A stretch of DNA of 64,000 nucleotides from assembly GCA_017621205.1 (NCBI GenBank), contig JAGATQ010000022.1, positions 1 through 64,000 on the forward strand. Reading direction: 5' to 3'. Source of the stretch: Lachnospira sp. Its GTDB lineage: Bacteria > Bacillota > Clostridia > Lachnospirales > Lachnospiraceae. The notes beneath the pieces are model-generated. The model saw only the letters and a list, made by a program, of their open reading frames with translations, did no database searches and had not been told where the DNA came from. The translations under genes and the position numbers were made by a program. This document shows, piece by piece, positions 50,333 to 59,862 of the stretch (positions within the stretch are counted from its first letter, which is position 1; each line of letters begins with the position of its first letter).

Positions 50333-51067
50333 CTACTCCTGCATAAGCAAGCGGTAGAGTAGCTGCTCCCTGTTATTAATAAACATCTCCATTACCTGAT
50401 AGCTATCTGTTTCCTCATAGGAAACCGGAAGAACTCCATCTTCAGAAAACGAATAAATCTCTGCATTCGGCAGTCCTAACAGAATAGGGGAATGGCTGGC
50501 AACAAGAAACTGCGCCCCTGCCTTTGATAGCTTGTCCATCTCCATCAATAACGTTAGCTGCCGTTGCGGTGAAAGAGCCGCCTCCGGCTCATCTAAAATA
50601 TAAAATCCACCTGGGCAAAATTTGTTCTGTGCCAATGCTAAAAAACTCTCCCCATGGGATTGCTGGTGCAGAGGCTTACCACCATACGCTTTAAAAAAAC
50701 CTTCCTCTGCCTCATATTCCTCCGCCTTTGTTGCAACATTATAAAAGCTTTCTGCCCGCAGAAAATAACTATCCCTTGGCTTTTTATAGCCCCTTATGAC
50801 TGTAACCGCCTGATGAAGAGAAGAATGGGAATCATAGGTAGAAAACTGATAATTTTTCGTTCCTCCCTCCGGGTTAAAGCCATAGGCAACCGCAATCGCC
50901 TCTAACAATGTGGATTTACCAGTGCCATTTTCCCCAACAAAAAATGTAACATTGGAAGAAAAGATAAGCGAGGACAACCGTCTCAATGCAGGAATCTCCC
51001 AAAGATAACAATCTCTATCTACCTTGCTCCAATCAAGACTGATTCCCTGAATTAAACGGTCATTCAT
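50333..51067 (-). CDS. AAA family ATPase (ABC/SMC-like, DUF2813-type)
   Basis: A 244-residue cytosolic ATPase with FFVGENGTGKSTLLEAIA (Walker A, ~45), an ABC-type signature SHGESFLAL (~138), Walker B GGFYILDEPEAALSPQRQ (~155) and the H-loop VASHSPILL (~188). It lacks membrane domains or long coiled coils and resembles stand-alone predicted ATP-binding proteins of uncertain function. The start at 51067 has GGGAGG 7 bases upstream. It follows murI by a palindrome-containing gap. Confidence 0.8.
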   Translation of the reverse strand: MNDRLIQGISLDWSKVDRDCYLWEIPALRRLSSLIFSSNVTFFVGENGTGKSTLLEAIAVAYGFNPEGGTKNYQFSTYDSHSSLHQAVTVIRGYKKPRDSYFLRAESFYNVATKAEEYEAEEGFFKAYGGKPLHQQSHGESFLALAQNKFCPGGFYILDEPEAALSPQRQLTLLMEMDKLSKAGAQFLVASHSPILLGLPNAEIYSFSEDGVLPVSYEETDSYQVMEMFINNREQLLYRLLMQE

Positions 51068-51092
51068 AACCTGTCCTCCCATATTACAGGCA

Positions 51093-51116
51093 GTGCCTGA
51101 GAAGCTTCTCAGGCAC
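51093..51116. repeat. Perfect 24-base palindrome
   Basis: GTGCCTGAGAAG is followed directly by its reverse complement CTTCTCAGGCAC. It lies between murI and the ATPase gene with no T run on either strand. It may stabilise the end of an mRNA, or be a protein-binding site. Confidence 0.6.
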
Positions 51117-51180
51117 GCGTGTGTATCATTGATTCCCAGCTCAAATATCAGTGATATAGTACACTAATATCCTGCTGTTA

Positions 51181-51987
51181 TTAATAGCTCTCTATATTTA
51201 CGATACTCGTCAGCTTCACCTCACAGGGAAGTACCCGGTCGGCAAATGCAACAAAATTATCCACTCCGTCACTCACAAAATAAGTATAATGCCCACGGTC
51301 TGTCTGGGTATTCAGCAATTGCTGCTCCTCTAAAAGAACCCGCAGGCTCTTGGCTGTCTCATAAGCAGGATTTACAAGCTTCACACCCTCACCCATATAC
51401 CGTCCAATCGCAGACCGGAGAAGCGGGTAGTGGGTACAGCCAAGAATTAACGAGTCAATCTCATAATCCTTTAATTCATGCAAATAGCGAGCAATGACTT
51501 CATCCGTCACCCGGTCATCTGTCCAACCCTCCTCCACAAGGGGACAAAACAAGGGACATGCCTTAGATACCACTGTAATCTGCGGGTCAAGCTCCCTCAA
51601 AAACGTCGTATACATTCCACTCTTTATGGTAGATTCGGTAGCAACCACACCGATATTCTTCGTTTCCGTCGTCTTAGCTGCTGTGATTGCTCCAGGTTCA
51701 ATCACCCCAATCACCGGAATAGTATTCTCCTTTTGCAGCTCCTTTAACGCAAGTGCTGTCGCTGTATTGCAGGCTACTACAATCGCCTTGACATTCTTCG
51801 TCAGCAAGAATCGGACAATCTGTCTGGAATACTTAATAATGGTATCCTTGGACTTGCTTCCATACGGCACTCTTGCCGTATCACCAAAATATATCATATT
51901 CTCGCCGGGAAGCTGCCGCATAATCTCCCTTGCAACAGTCAGCCCCCCCACGCCGGAATCAAATACGCCAATTGGTCTGTTGTCCAT
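51181..51987 (-). CDS. murI: Glutamate racemase
   Basis: A 268-residue cytosolic enzyme that makes D-glutamate for peptidoglycan. The two catalytic cysteines are seen in VVACNTATALAL (~73) and LILGCTHYPLL (~184), each with the usual neighbours; GVFDSGVGGLTVAREI opens the protein and YFGDTARVPYG follows. AAAGGAG is 7 bases before the start. It is 40 bases from ddl, with both on the minus strand, forming a cell-wall precursor pair. Confidence 0.95.
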   Translation of the reverse strand: MDNRPIGVFDSGVGGLTVAREIMRQLPGENMIYFGDTARVPYGSKSKDTIIKYSRQIVRFLLTKNVKAIVVACNTATALALKELQKENTIPVIGVIEPGAITAAKTTETKNIGVVATESTIKSGMYTTFLRELDPQITVVSKACPLFCPLVEEGWTDDRVTDEVIARYLHELKDYEIDSLILGCTHYPLLRSAIGRYMGEGVKLVNPAYETAKSLRVLLEEQQLLNTQTDRGHYTYFVSDGVDNFVAFADRVLPCEVKLTSIVNIESY

Positions 51988-52026
51988 ACGCTGCTCCTTT
52001 TTCTATTATTTATCAATCATTTCACC

Positions 52027-53115
52027 TTATTGTCCCCGCTTATAAGCAAGCTCAATCAGGTTTGATATCAGCTCTGTAATCTCCATACCCATCCCCTTCC
52101 AGAGCATCGGGTACATACTTATGGAAGTAAAGCCCGGCAACGGGTTCAGCTCATTGAATACAACACGGTTGGTATCCTTCTCCAAAAAGAAATCAATCCG
52201 TGCCAGCCCAAATCCATCCACTGCCTTAAATATCTGCTTTGCCGCTCTTCTGATTTCGTCTGATACTCCATCTGGAAGCTTGGGATTGACTACTGTTTTG
52301 GAGGCGGCATTATTGTACTTGGCATCATAATCGTAAAAGGCCGTACCCTCTGCTGACAATATCTCACCAACGACTGTTGTTTTCACATCCTCTGTCGTTC
52401 CCATAACGGCACATTCCAGCTCTCTTCCAATAATAGTCTCCTCTACTAAAATCTTCGTATCATGCTGCACTGCTATATGTAATGCCTCCATTAATTCCTG
52501 CCGGCTCTCCGCCTTAGAAACTCCCTTGGAGGAACCTGCCCGTGATGGCTTCACGAATACGGGATAGGAAAGCTTCTCCTCCACATTCCTTATGCATTCA
52601 TCGATATCTCTCTTCATCTGATACCCATATATCTCGACATATTGCGCCTGATGAATAGCCAGACGGTCAACAATAACCTTTGTATAAAATTTATCCATAG
52701 ACACAGCACACGCAAGCACTCCGCATCCTACATAAGGAATACCGGAAAGCTCAAATAACCCCTGAATCGTTCCATCCTCACCATATAAGCCATGTAACAC
52801 AGGAAAAACTACATCAATCCCAATCGCCTCATAGGTCCCGGAGCATCCGTCAGTTTCTTTACTGCCCCGTGTCAGCAGAATCTCCTTTCTCGTGGCATCC
52901 GGGGAAAGTACAACCGTACATGTGCCATTTACCCATGTCCCCTTCTCGATGGAAGTAATGTTGTCAACCAACAGCCACTTTCCTTCCTTCGTAATACCAA
53001 TCAATACCTGCTCATACTTCGGGTCCATGTTTTTGATGATGGTACAAGCCGAAACACAAGATACCTCATGCTCAGAGGACTGACCACCAAATATTATTGC
53101 AACCTTTTTGCCCAT
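52027..53115 (-). CDS. ddl: D-alanine--D-alanine ligase
   Basis: A 362-residue ATP-grasp enzyme that joins two D-Ala for peptidoglycan. Motifs: KKVAIIFGGQSSEHEVSC (~3), PVLHGLYGEDGTIQGLFELS (~100), VKPSRAGSSKGVSKA (~190, ATP clamp), YDYDAKYNN (omega loop of D-Ala-D-Ala ligases) and FNELNPLPGFTSISMYP (metal and product site). The omega loop suggests the normal vancomycin-sensitive product. The start at 53115 is preferred because the 12 preceding codons to 53151 have no ribosome site. Confidence 0.94.
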   Translation of the reverse strand: MGKKVAIIFGGQSSEHEVSCVSACTIIKNMDPKYEQVLIGITKEGKWLLVDNITSIEKGTWVNGTCTVVLSPDATRKEILLTRGSKETDGCSGTYEAIGIDVVFPVLHGLYGEDGTIQGLFELSGIPYVGCGVLACAVSMDKFYTKVIVDRLAIHQAQYVEIYGYQMKRDIDECIRNVEEKLSYPVFVKPSRAGSSKGVSKAESRQELMEALHIAVQHDTKILVEETIIGRELECAVMGTTEDVKTTVVGEILSAEGTAFYDYDAKYNNAASKTVVNPKLPDGVSDEIRRAAKQIFKAVDGFGLARIDFFLEKDTNRVVFNELNPLPGFTSISMYPMLWKGMGMEITELISNLIELAYKRGQ

Positions 53116-53225
53116 TGCCCTGCTGCCTCTCTTTCTTATATTTACATGCATGCTAAAAAGAAAAGCGGAATATCTCCCGCTTTACATACTATTCCATAAA
53201 ATCCCCTTATATGTCATACCAGAAA

Positions 53226-53296
53226 AGCAGCCGACGGGAATCGAACCCGCCTCCTAAGCTTGGGAAGCTCATATACTACCGATGTACTACGGCTGC
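53226..53296 (-). tRNA. tRNA-Gly (CCC)
   Basis: A 71-base cloverleaf on the minus strand: acceptor GCAGCCG/CGGCTGC, an anticodon arm TGAGC-TTCCCAA-GCTTA giving anticodon CCC, and T-arm GCGGGTTCGATTCCCGT. The CCA end is not encoded. Confidence 0.95.
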
Positions 53297-53329
53297 CTGC
53301 TACTCTAGTATAAACACTTTAGAACAATT

Positions 53330-54028
53330 TTACAACCCTTTTTTTATCCATTCTAAAATACCACATTTTATTTCCACGTCCTCCTCCGGCGTCGCAAGAA
53401 GGTCCTCATAATCCTCTGCAGGCAGCAAATGTTTAAATTCCTCCTTAGACTCCTGTGGCACAACACCTGTCGTAACATCCACAAAGCAAAGGGAAGGATA
53501 AATCATACACCACCAGTTTTTTCCCTCGGCATCACCCAAATCCATTCGAAGTGCCTCATACTCCCCGGCAGGAAACGTCATATCGCCATATTTCTTTACA
53601 GGAAACTGCTCCTTTGAGAAATATGCCTTGACCCGGTAAGAGTATCCCTCCTCTGCCAGCACTTCCTCAGCTATATGAACCAAATCCGTCAGGTGATGAC
53701 TAAGCACCTGCTTGGTATCCTGCTTAGATGTACTATTCCTTACATATTCCTCCGCTGCATTCATTACCTGTTCTTTCACCAAAAGTTTGACCCTCTGGTC
53801 TTCCTCACTGTCACTGTTGGCACGAATATGAAACCGCAACACCGAATTAAAAACTGTTTCATCTTCTTCCCCATCTATGTTCATAGCCTCTAGAATCGAC
53901 GGTCCTCCAAGTGCATTCCATTTTCTAATTACAGGAATTAACATCATAGCCGCAGTCACCAAAGCAATTAACAGGACCAGCAAAAACGTAATGATATTGT
54001 GTGATGCCCTTACATTATACTCTCTCAT
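53330..54028 (-). CDS. spoIIR: Stage II sporulation protein R
   Basis: A 232-residue protein made in the forespore that triggers SpoIIGA to process pro-sigma-E in the mother cell. An N-terminal membrane/signal segment (IITFLLVLLIALVTAAMMLI) is followed by the family core SVLRFHIRANSDSEEDQRVKLLVKEQV (described in parts), where FHIRANSDS (~67) is diagnostic, then NWWCMIYPSLCFVD (~170). Length is typical. The C-terminus KCGILEWIKKG is as in clostridial members. It is monocistronic. Confidence 0.93.
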   Translation of the reverse strand: MREYNVRASHNIITFLLVLLIALVTAAMMLIPVIRKWNALGGPSILEAMNIDGEEDETVFNSVLRFHIRANSDSEEDQRVKLLVKEQVMNAAEEYVRNSTSKQDTKQVLSHHLTDLVHIAEEVLAEEGYSYRVKAYFSKEQFPVKKYGDMTFPAGEYEALRMDLGDAEGKNWWCMIYPSLCFVDVTTGVVPQESKEEFKHLLPAEDYEDLLATPEEDVEIKCGILEWIKKGL

Positions 54029-54061
54029 TTTATTATCTTCCTTTCTGGCATTTATAAAATC

Positions 54062-54212
54062 AGGTAATTTAGAAATAAAATTATCGCTAATACTATCGTT
54101 ATGATACTATATAAATTCACTTCGTTGTCGCAGCGATGCCAAGTACAAAGGCGTGAATTTATATAGCACCATAACTAAATATCGGCAATGAGAATTTGAC
54201 AATTACCTAATT
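54062..54212. repeat. Imperfect 150-base palindrome between spoIIR and the gerA operon
   Basis: GTTATGATACTATATAAATT… (54098-54120) pairs over 23 bases with 54153-54175 (two mismatches), and an outer arm AGGTAATTTAGAAA (54062-54075) pairs imperfectly with the DNA around 54201-54216. The 32-base loop contains TTCGTTGTCGCAGCGATGCC. Its words are unrelated to the five-copy element. Confidence 0.6.
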
Positions 54213-54271
54213 TCTAAAAGTATTACCAATACCGGAAGGGTTTAAACAAACATTTTAATGCGAAGGTTTTA

Positions 54272-55969
54272 TTAATAATCCAACCTCCCATCAAATCCTA
54301 TTCCCTTAACCTCCTTATCTTCCACCCAGACCGTTAGCACCGGACTATCTACCCTTTGGTAATACCGCTTTAACAATACCTGTTTGGATAGCTCCTCCTT
54401 CTGGTTCTCCACTATCTGGTCAATGTATTCCCCTAAGGTTTTGTTATCATCCGGCACCTCCTTCATTGCTTTTTTTGCATCCGGCAATACTCCATAGAGG
54501 CGGGTAGTAACAGGAACACGGCTCTGTGACCGAAATTCCTCTAATACCTGTCCTAGTTCTTTCTTGTCCTCATAGATGGTGTCTCCTAAAAGAATGGCTG
54601 ACAAATGTCCAAGCTGTAATGCCCTGTCATGCGTTTTTTCATACTTCTTCCTAGCATCCTCAAGGTTCTTCGCTTCAAGGGACTCTACCTTTGCCTCCTT
54701 ATTTGTCGCAAGACCAAAGGAATACACATATCCCTCTTCACAAGAATCGATTCCAAGACTCAATACATAATCCTGATCTTCTACATCTACCATCTGGCTA
54801 CAGCCACAAAGTGAAAAAACAAAAGCAACCATAGTCACTGCTGCTGTAAGCTTCTTTTTTGCCTTTTGGGACAACATTACAAACACTGCCAGAACGATTC
54901 CTAATGGAATATCAATTAACAGACTGTATGCCAGAAACTCTGTGATGGCATCTGACCTGTGATGGCATAGTAAACCAAACACATATAAAATTACGACAGC
55001 AATTATATATTCATACCGAAGCTTTGATTTCTTAAATATAGTACACGTATCAAAAAGAAGCTGCCCACTGTGAAACAATAACCCACTCACTACGGAAAAA
55101 ATTGCAAACATCCAAAATGCTACAATCAGAATATCCAGACGCTCCAAAAAGCCTCCCGGCACCTTTGCACTCTGAAGCACCCTAAGGGCAGGGAAATCAA
55201 GCTCCTTGCACTGTGCATAGCCCAATATTCCTACACTTAAAAATAATAATAATAAATTACATAGCATACTTAATAAAATAGGCACAAGACAGGATGCAAC
55301 AGGTCTACGCTTGGTATGAAGCATCGGAAGCAAAAACAGCAAAAATTCGACATTACTATAAAGTGCCAGTGGAAGCAATACCGTCATTGCCTTTTCCTGT
55401 ATTCCAAATATTGCAGTGTTACCTATGTCCTCCCCGCTCCTTCTGGTAATCAGGTTAATATCAATATCCTTAACAACAAGCAGCATAGCAAGAATGAAGG
55501 GGACTACCACAAACCAAAACAAAAATTCGATGCCACGGTGCCGCTTCTCCCGTCCCTTTGAGATGCCATAAAAGCATACAACCAAAAAAGGGAGCATGAG
55601 ATAGGTAAACCCCATGTCTTCCAGCAAAAACTCCTCTAATACCTGATAAAAAATTGCCAGCAAAAAACCGCCGCGAAGCAACATCCGTAACAGATAGATA
55701 ACAGCGAGAAAGGGAGCTAGTCTTGGATAGATTTGTTTTATCTGTTCACCATAGGGAATTCTCTGCTTACGGCTCAGCAATCCATAAAACAATGCCAGCA
55801 GCAGCACAGGAATGACCCCTGCAAGAAGATATTGAAAACAATCCCTTCCACTATACCGTACCAATGTTCCGGTCATCAAAAATACACTGACGCCAAACAA
55901 TTCTAAAAATAAGGTACGCTGACATTGCCGCAGGGACAACCTGTCATTGCTCATATTTTCCATACCCAT
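54272..55969 (-). CDS. Spore germination receptor GerAB-GerAC fusion
   Basis: A 565-residue protein. Residues ~12-380 are the ten-span amino-acid permease-like B subunit (LSLRQCQRTLFLELFGVSVF at the start; YPRLAPFLAVIYLLRMLLRG). At ~384-390 an internal lipobox-like LCGCS occurs and the rest (MVDVEDQDYVLSLGID … RVPVTTRLYGVLPD) is the N-terminal domain of a GerAC lipoprotein. GerAC is normally ~370 residues and separate; here only ~176 residues follow. AGGAGG precedes the start. The gene follows gerAA by 22 bases, so the receptor is encoded by two genes instead of three. Confidence 0.85.
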   Translation of the reverse strand: MGMENMSNDRLSLRQCQRTLFLELFGVSVFLMTGTLVRYSGRDCFQYLLAGVIPVLLLALFYGLLSRKQRIPYGEQIKQIYPRLAPFLAVIYLLRMLLRGGFLLAIFYQVLEEFLLEDMGFTYLMLPFLVVCFYGISKGREKRHRGIEFLFWFVVVPFILAMLLVVKDIDINLITRRSGEDIGNTAIFGIQEKAMTVLLPLALYSNVEFLLFLLPMLHTKRRPVASCLVPILLSMLCNLLLLFLSVGILGYAQCKELDFPALRVLQSAKVPGGFLERLDILIVAFWMFAIFSVVSGLLFHSGQLLFDTCTIFKKSKLRYEYIIAVVILYVFGLLCHHRSDAITEFLAYSLLIDIPLGIVLAVFVMLSQKAKKKLTAAVTMVAFVFSLCGCSQMVDVEDQDYVLSLGIDSCEEGYVYSFGLATNKEAKVESLEAKNLEDARKKYEKTHDRALQLGHLSAILLGDTIYEDKKELGQVLEEFRSQSRVPVTTRLYGVLPDAKKAMKEVPDDNKTLGEYIDQIVENQKEELSKQVLLKRYYQRVDSPVLTVWVEDKEVKGIGFDGRLDY

Positions 55970-55991
55970 ATTATTATCCCTCCTGCCACAT

Positions 55992-57542
55992 TTACTTGCT
56001 TCTAAGCCTTCTTCGATTACCTGCGTCAGTAAAATAAGGTCTTTTTTCCATTCGATTAATTGGCATCTTTAAAATAAAATCTTTGCTATCATCATAATCC
56101 GGTTTCGCTGCTGACACTGCCGGAAAAAGATATGGAATCGAAAGACTTTCCAAAGAAGCCAGATGAAGCATTACAACCAGCATCCCTAAGAAGAAACCAT
56201 AGATTCCCCAGAAGGCACATACAAGAATCAAAAAAAATTTTAACAACCGGAAAGCAGAAGTAAATGCCTCATTGGGAATAGAAAAGGAAGCAATTGCTGT
56301 CAAGGCAACCACAATTACAACAATTGTGCTTACCAGACCTGCTTCTACCGCAGCCTGTCCCACAATCAGTCCCCCGACCACTCCAATCGTATTGCCCATC
56401 TGCCCCGGCAGGCGGATTCCCGCCTCACGAAGCAGCTCAAACTCCAACTCCATTAAAAGCACCTCTACCACAACCGGAAAAGGGACGTGCCGCCTTGCCT
56501 CCGCTATGGTCAGCACTAATTCCACCGGAAGAATCTCAGTATGAAAACCAATCACAGCCAGATATAATCCCGGCAGACCAATTGCTAGCACCGCGGCAGC
56601 ATAACGCAGTATTCTGGCAAATAATGCAACCTCAAAACGGCAATAATAATCGTCCGACGCCTGAAAAAAGGTATTTAGCGTTGCCGGAAGAATTAATACA
56701 TCCGGTGAATTGTCAACTACAATTACTACACGTCCCTCCAATACGGCACTAGCTGCCTTATCCGGACGTTCCGTATGCTGAAATTGTGGAAATGGTGAAT
56801 TCCACTCCGGCTCCATAAGCTGTTCCAGCATCCCACTATCATAAATAGCATCATATTCATACTGATTTAGTCTTTTTTCTACCTCTTTAAGCCATTCCTT
56901 CCGCACCAGACCATCCATATAACAAATCGCTACATTGGTGCGGGAGCGTTCCCCTAAAAACACCTGCTTGACCTTAAAACGTCCGTCCCGAATCCTTCGG
57001 CGAAGGAGTGCTGTTCCGGTACGCATGCTTTCATTAAACGCATCCTTCGAACCCCGTATTGTCTTTTCCGATTCTACCTCGGCAACACCGCGGGTAGGAA
57101 AGCCCTTGCTGGATATCATAATCGCTTCACTGACACCATCAATAAATAAAAGGGTATTACCGGAAAGAATCTCCAACACCGCCTCATCCATGGTCGCTTT
57201 CCAGCTTATATCTACCAAATCCAATTTTTCCTGAAAGAGCTTTTTTCTCTGCTCCCCCTTTACTTCCTGACCTTCCTGCTTATCTGCACATTTCAAAGGA
57301 CGCAGGACAAAATCCTCTACCAATTCCACCTTTGCCAGGCCATCTACATAAACTACATACACAGATATATCTGAAAATGCAAGAAATTTCTGCTTTACAA
57401 TATCACCACAATCTTCGAAAATCTGCTCTAATAATGCTATATTAGTATCTAAGGATGCCTCCACTTCCCCCTCAACCTGATTTTTATCATTATATAAATA
57501 TGCATTGGGAAATGGTTCTTTATTTAAGTGGATTTTCTCCAT
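55992..57542 (-). CDS. Spore germination receptor subunit A (GerA family)
   Basis: A 516-residue inner-spore-membrane protein. The soluble N-terminal half (~1-260) has SVYVVYVDGLAKVELVEDFV and VKQVFLGERSRTNVAICYMD; the C-terminal half has four to five spans around PGLYLAVIGFHTEILPVELV, ELLREAGIRLPGQMGNTIGV and the IVGQAAVEAGLVS block typical of GerAA/GerKA/SpoVAF. It works with B and C subunits to sense nutrients and open spores. A ribosome site GGAGG lies before the ATG. It heads the two-gene receptor operon. Confidence 0.92.
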   Translation of the reverse strand: MEKIHLNKEPFPNAYLYNDKNQVEGEVEASLDTNIALLEQIFEDCGDIVKQKFLAFSDISVYVVYVDGLAKVELVEDFVLRPLKCADKQEGQEVKGEQRKKLFQEKLDLVDISWKATMDEAVLEILSGNTLLFIDGVSEAIMISSKGFPTRGVAEVESEKTIRGSKDAFNESMRTGTALLRRRIRDGRFKVKQVFLGERSRTNVAICYMDGLVRKEWLKEVEKRLNQYEYDAIYDSGMLEQLMEPEWNSPFPQFQHTERPDKAASAVLEGRVVIVVDNSPDVLILPATLNTFFQASDDYYCRFEVALFARILRYAAAVLAIGLPGLYLAVIGFHTEILPVELVLTIAEARRHVPFPVVVEVLLMELEFELLREAGIRLPGQMGNTIGVVGGLIVGQAAVEAGLVSTIVVIVVALTAIASFSIPNEAFTSAFRLLKFFLILVCAFWGIYGFFLGMLVVMLHLASLESLSIPYLFPAVSAAKPDYDDSKDFILKMPINRMEKRPYFTDAGNRRRLRSK

Positions 57543-57648
57543 TTTATCTCCTCCATTTCAATATGATGGTTATTATATCCAACCCTTTTGAAACTATACA
57601 GGAGCCTGTCATGGTGTGCTGTTTAGCTAATATTTTGCCAAAACAACA

Positions 57649-57670
57649 GCAGGTGCCATACGGCACCTGC
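57649..57670 (-). terminator. Terminator of the sigma/beta-propeller operon
   Basis: GCAGGTGCC pairs perfectly with GGCACCTGC around a 4-base loop. On the minus strand TGTTGTTTTGG follows, 55 bases after the beta-propeller gene. Confidence 0.6.
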
Positions 57671-57723
57671 TTATTTAAAATACTCCCAATCATTACCCTC
57701 TCAGTCTCTTACATTCACCCTTT

Positions 57724-59862
57724 TTATTTTTTGAGCCTCTCAAAAGAATCTTTCTTCATTTTATAAGTCTTAATATGCTCTCCCACTGTCACTACATAAA
57801 AATAATCATTGATATAAAGCCCACGGTTTTTCACCTCATAATAACCATTTAAATCATCCCGTTGTTTGAGTCTCCTTACAAAGCCCTGCTTTTTGTCGTA
57901 GGAATAAACAAGATAATCCTGAGCCATCCTATACGCATCATTGGTATCATCATATTGCTCTTGCTGTGCACCGAACCCGATAAGATTTTTTTCCGGGTCA
58001 ATCAGCAGTGCATTGGCATCATATAGTGCCTCACTGTTTTCATACTCTGTCAGTACCAGCTTATCAATTTCCTTAATTTCAGAAGGCTTAGATATATCAT
58101 ACACAGAAAGCTTAAGTCCCAAAACCATGCTATTCTCATCCGTCTCCAAACCAAGCCCAAACAACAGATTCTCTCCGTATGGGTGAAGATAGGTTGAAAA
58201 GCCCGGTATTTTTAAATATCCTAATACCTTGGGTTTCTCCGGATTACTAATATCAACTGCAAAGAGCGGGTCCGTATTGCGGTATGTTACAAAATATGCT
58301 GTATCCTTAATAAACCGCACTGATTTTACATCCTCCCCTTCTGCAATTCCTTTCACAGAACCGACCTGCCTAAGGTCTTCATTATAGATAAATAATCCGT
58401 TGACAAAATCCCCTCTTTTCTCATCATAATAATGTGTTACCATTCTTAAATATCCCTGATACTCATCCATGGAATAATCGTCATTAATCTCTCCCTTCAT
58501 CTTACCATTTGTTTTATCAGAAAGCTGTCCATCTTCGTAGGTAAAACGCAGGAAGCATATTTCATTGTCTGCACTATAATTCATATCCAGCAGGTAAATA
58601 TGGTTACTGCTTACATACCGTTTGCCTGCACCACCAAGAATCGTTTTCTTATCAATATAGGTACACTCAGAAACATTGATGCTTGAAATCATCGTATAGC
58701 TATTCAGATAACACTCTGGCTGAATATACAAATCCTCTTCACAAACCAGCTCATCCTCAAATTTCGGAATATAATCCTGTGGTCTATCCTGCTTCAATTC
58801 CCCCATCTTCTCCGTCGGAACAGAGTAGCATGAAAATACATAGACCATATCACCCACCATTCTGGATTCCTCATATGACCCATCCTGAGAAAATCCTTTC
58901 AAAAACTTAGGCTTGGCAGGATTTTTAATATCATATATCAAGGTTCTGGTAATCGTTTTAGTTTCTTCGCCCGGATATTCATAGGAAGAACCTGAGATTG
59001 CCAGAATGCCATTTGCCACATAAAATCCATCCGTCACATCAAGCTGATATCCGTTGAGATTTATCTCACCAGCCAGCGACGTATCCGCCCCTTTGGCATT
59101 ATAAATGTGAATATAAGAACTATTTTCATCATACTCATAAATGTAATGCCCATCGGTGCGAACAATATTACACTCCTCTACCCCTTCGGTACGCACATTA
59201 TTTTTAGAATACCCGGTAGAATTAACTTTATCAGAAGCACCCACCTCATCTGAACTCTCTTCTTGTGCCATATCTTTTTGTGTCCCTGTAGTTTCTCCAT
59301 CATTTAACGCAGCACTTTTTTTATTTGTTAAGCTATCTGCAAGTCCCTTAATAATATCAGTTACACCATTACGAGTGTCGGCATCCTCCGTCTCTTCATA
59401 GTAGACATCGCCCCTGTCATAATAATATAACTGGTTATATTTCTCCAGTACCTCATATGCCTCCTTATATGTGTCATTGACTATAGCCGGTTCCGGTTGA
59501 ACTTGCGTATATGTCTGGGTAGTCTGTTCAGAATGCATTGCCGACTCCTTATACATGTCGGATTTTTTCTGATTTTGATGAATAAGCATACCTCCACCTA
59601 CCGCTGCTGTAGCAAGAAGAACAATCCCGGCAGCCGCTGCTGCCCATATCTTACCAATTCTTTTATCTTGAAAATTGCTCTTTCGATTTTCATATTCTCT
59701 CGAATCCATCTGCTGCAAACGATATTGGATATGCTCTGGCTTTAAGGCATCCGGCACTGTAACATCCTGCTGCCTCATACTTTCCTTAATTGTCTCATCC
59801 CTTTTACTTCTTGAATTCTGCTCCTCCAACGAAATAACATGATTTCTTTCTTCCTGCTTCAT
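57724..59862 (-). CDS. Membrane-anchored beta-propeller protein (PF09826-type), probable sigma partner
   Basis: A 712-residue protein with a ~70-residue charged cytoplasmic N-terminus (MKQEERNHVISLEEQNSRS), one membrane span (AAAAAGIVLLATAAVGGGM, ~80-98), a low-complexity linker and a large extracellular beta-propeller domain (~220-712; YSKNNVRTEGVEECNIVRTD opens it, ISNPEKPKVLGYLKIPG and LLFGLGLETDE follow). Its start overlaps the stop of the ECF sigma gene by four bases (ATGA), so it is translationally coupled and is the obvious candidate for a transmembrane anti-sigma/sensor, although the N-terminus lacks the usual zinc-binding anti-sigma motif. Confidence 0.8.
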   Translation of the reverse strand: MKQEERNHVISLEEQNSRSKRDETIKESMRQQDVTVPDALKPEHIQYRLQQMDSREYENRKSNFQDKRIGKIWAAAAAGIVLLATAAVGGGMLIHQNQKKSDMYKESAMHSEQTTQTYTQVQPEPAIVNDTYKEAYEVLEKYNQLYYYDRGDVYYEETEDADTRNGVTDIIKGLADSLTNKKSAALNDGETTGTQKDMAQEESSDEVGASDKVNSTGYSKNNVRTEGVEECNIVRTDGHYIYEYDENSSYIHIYNAKGADTSLAGEINLNGYQLDVTDGFYVANGILAISGSSYEYPGEETKTITRTLIYDIKNPAKPKFLKGFSQDGSYEESRMVGDMVYVFSCYSVPTEKMGELKQDRPQDYIPKFEDELVCEEDLYIQPECYLNSYTMISSINVSECTYIDKKTILGGAGKRYVSSNHIYLLDMNYSADNEICFLRFTYEDGQLSDKTNGKMKGEINDDYSMDEYQGYLRMVTHYYDEKRGDFVNGLFIYNEDLRQVGSVKGIAEGEDVKSVRFIKDTAYFVTYRNTDPLFAVDISNPEKPKVLGYLKIPGFSTYLHPYGENLLFGLGLETDENSMVLGLKLSVYDISKPSEIKEIDKLVLTEYENSEALYDANALLIDPEKNLIGFGAQQEQYDDTNDAYRMAQDYLVYSYDKKQGFVRRLKQRDDLNGYYEVKNRGLYINDYFYVVTVGEHIKTYKMKKDSFERLKK

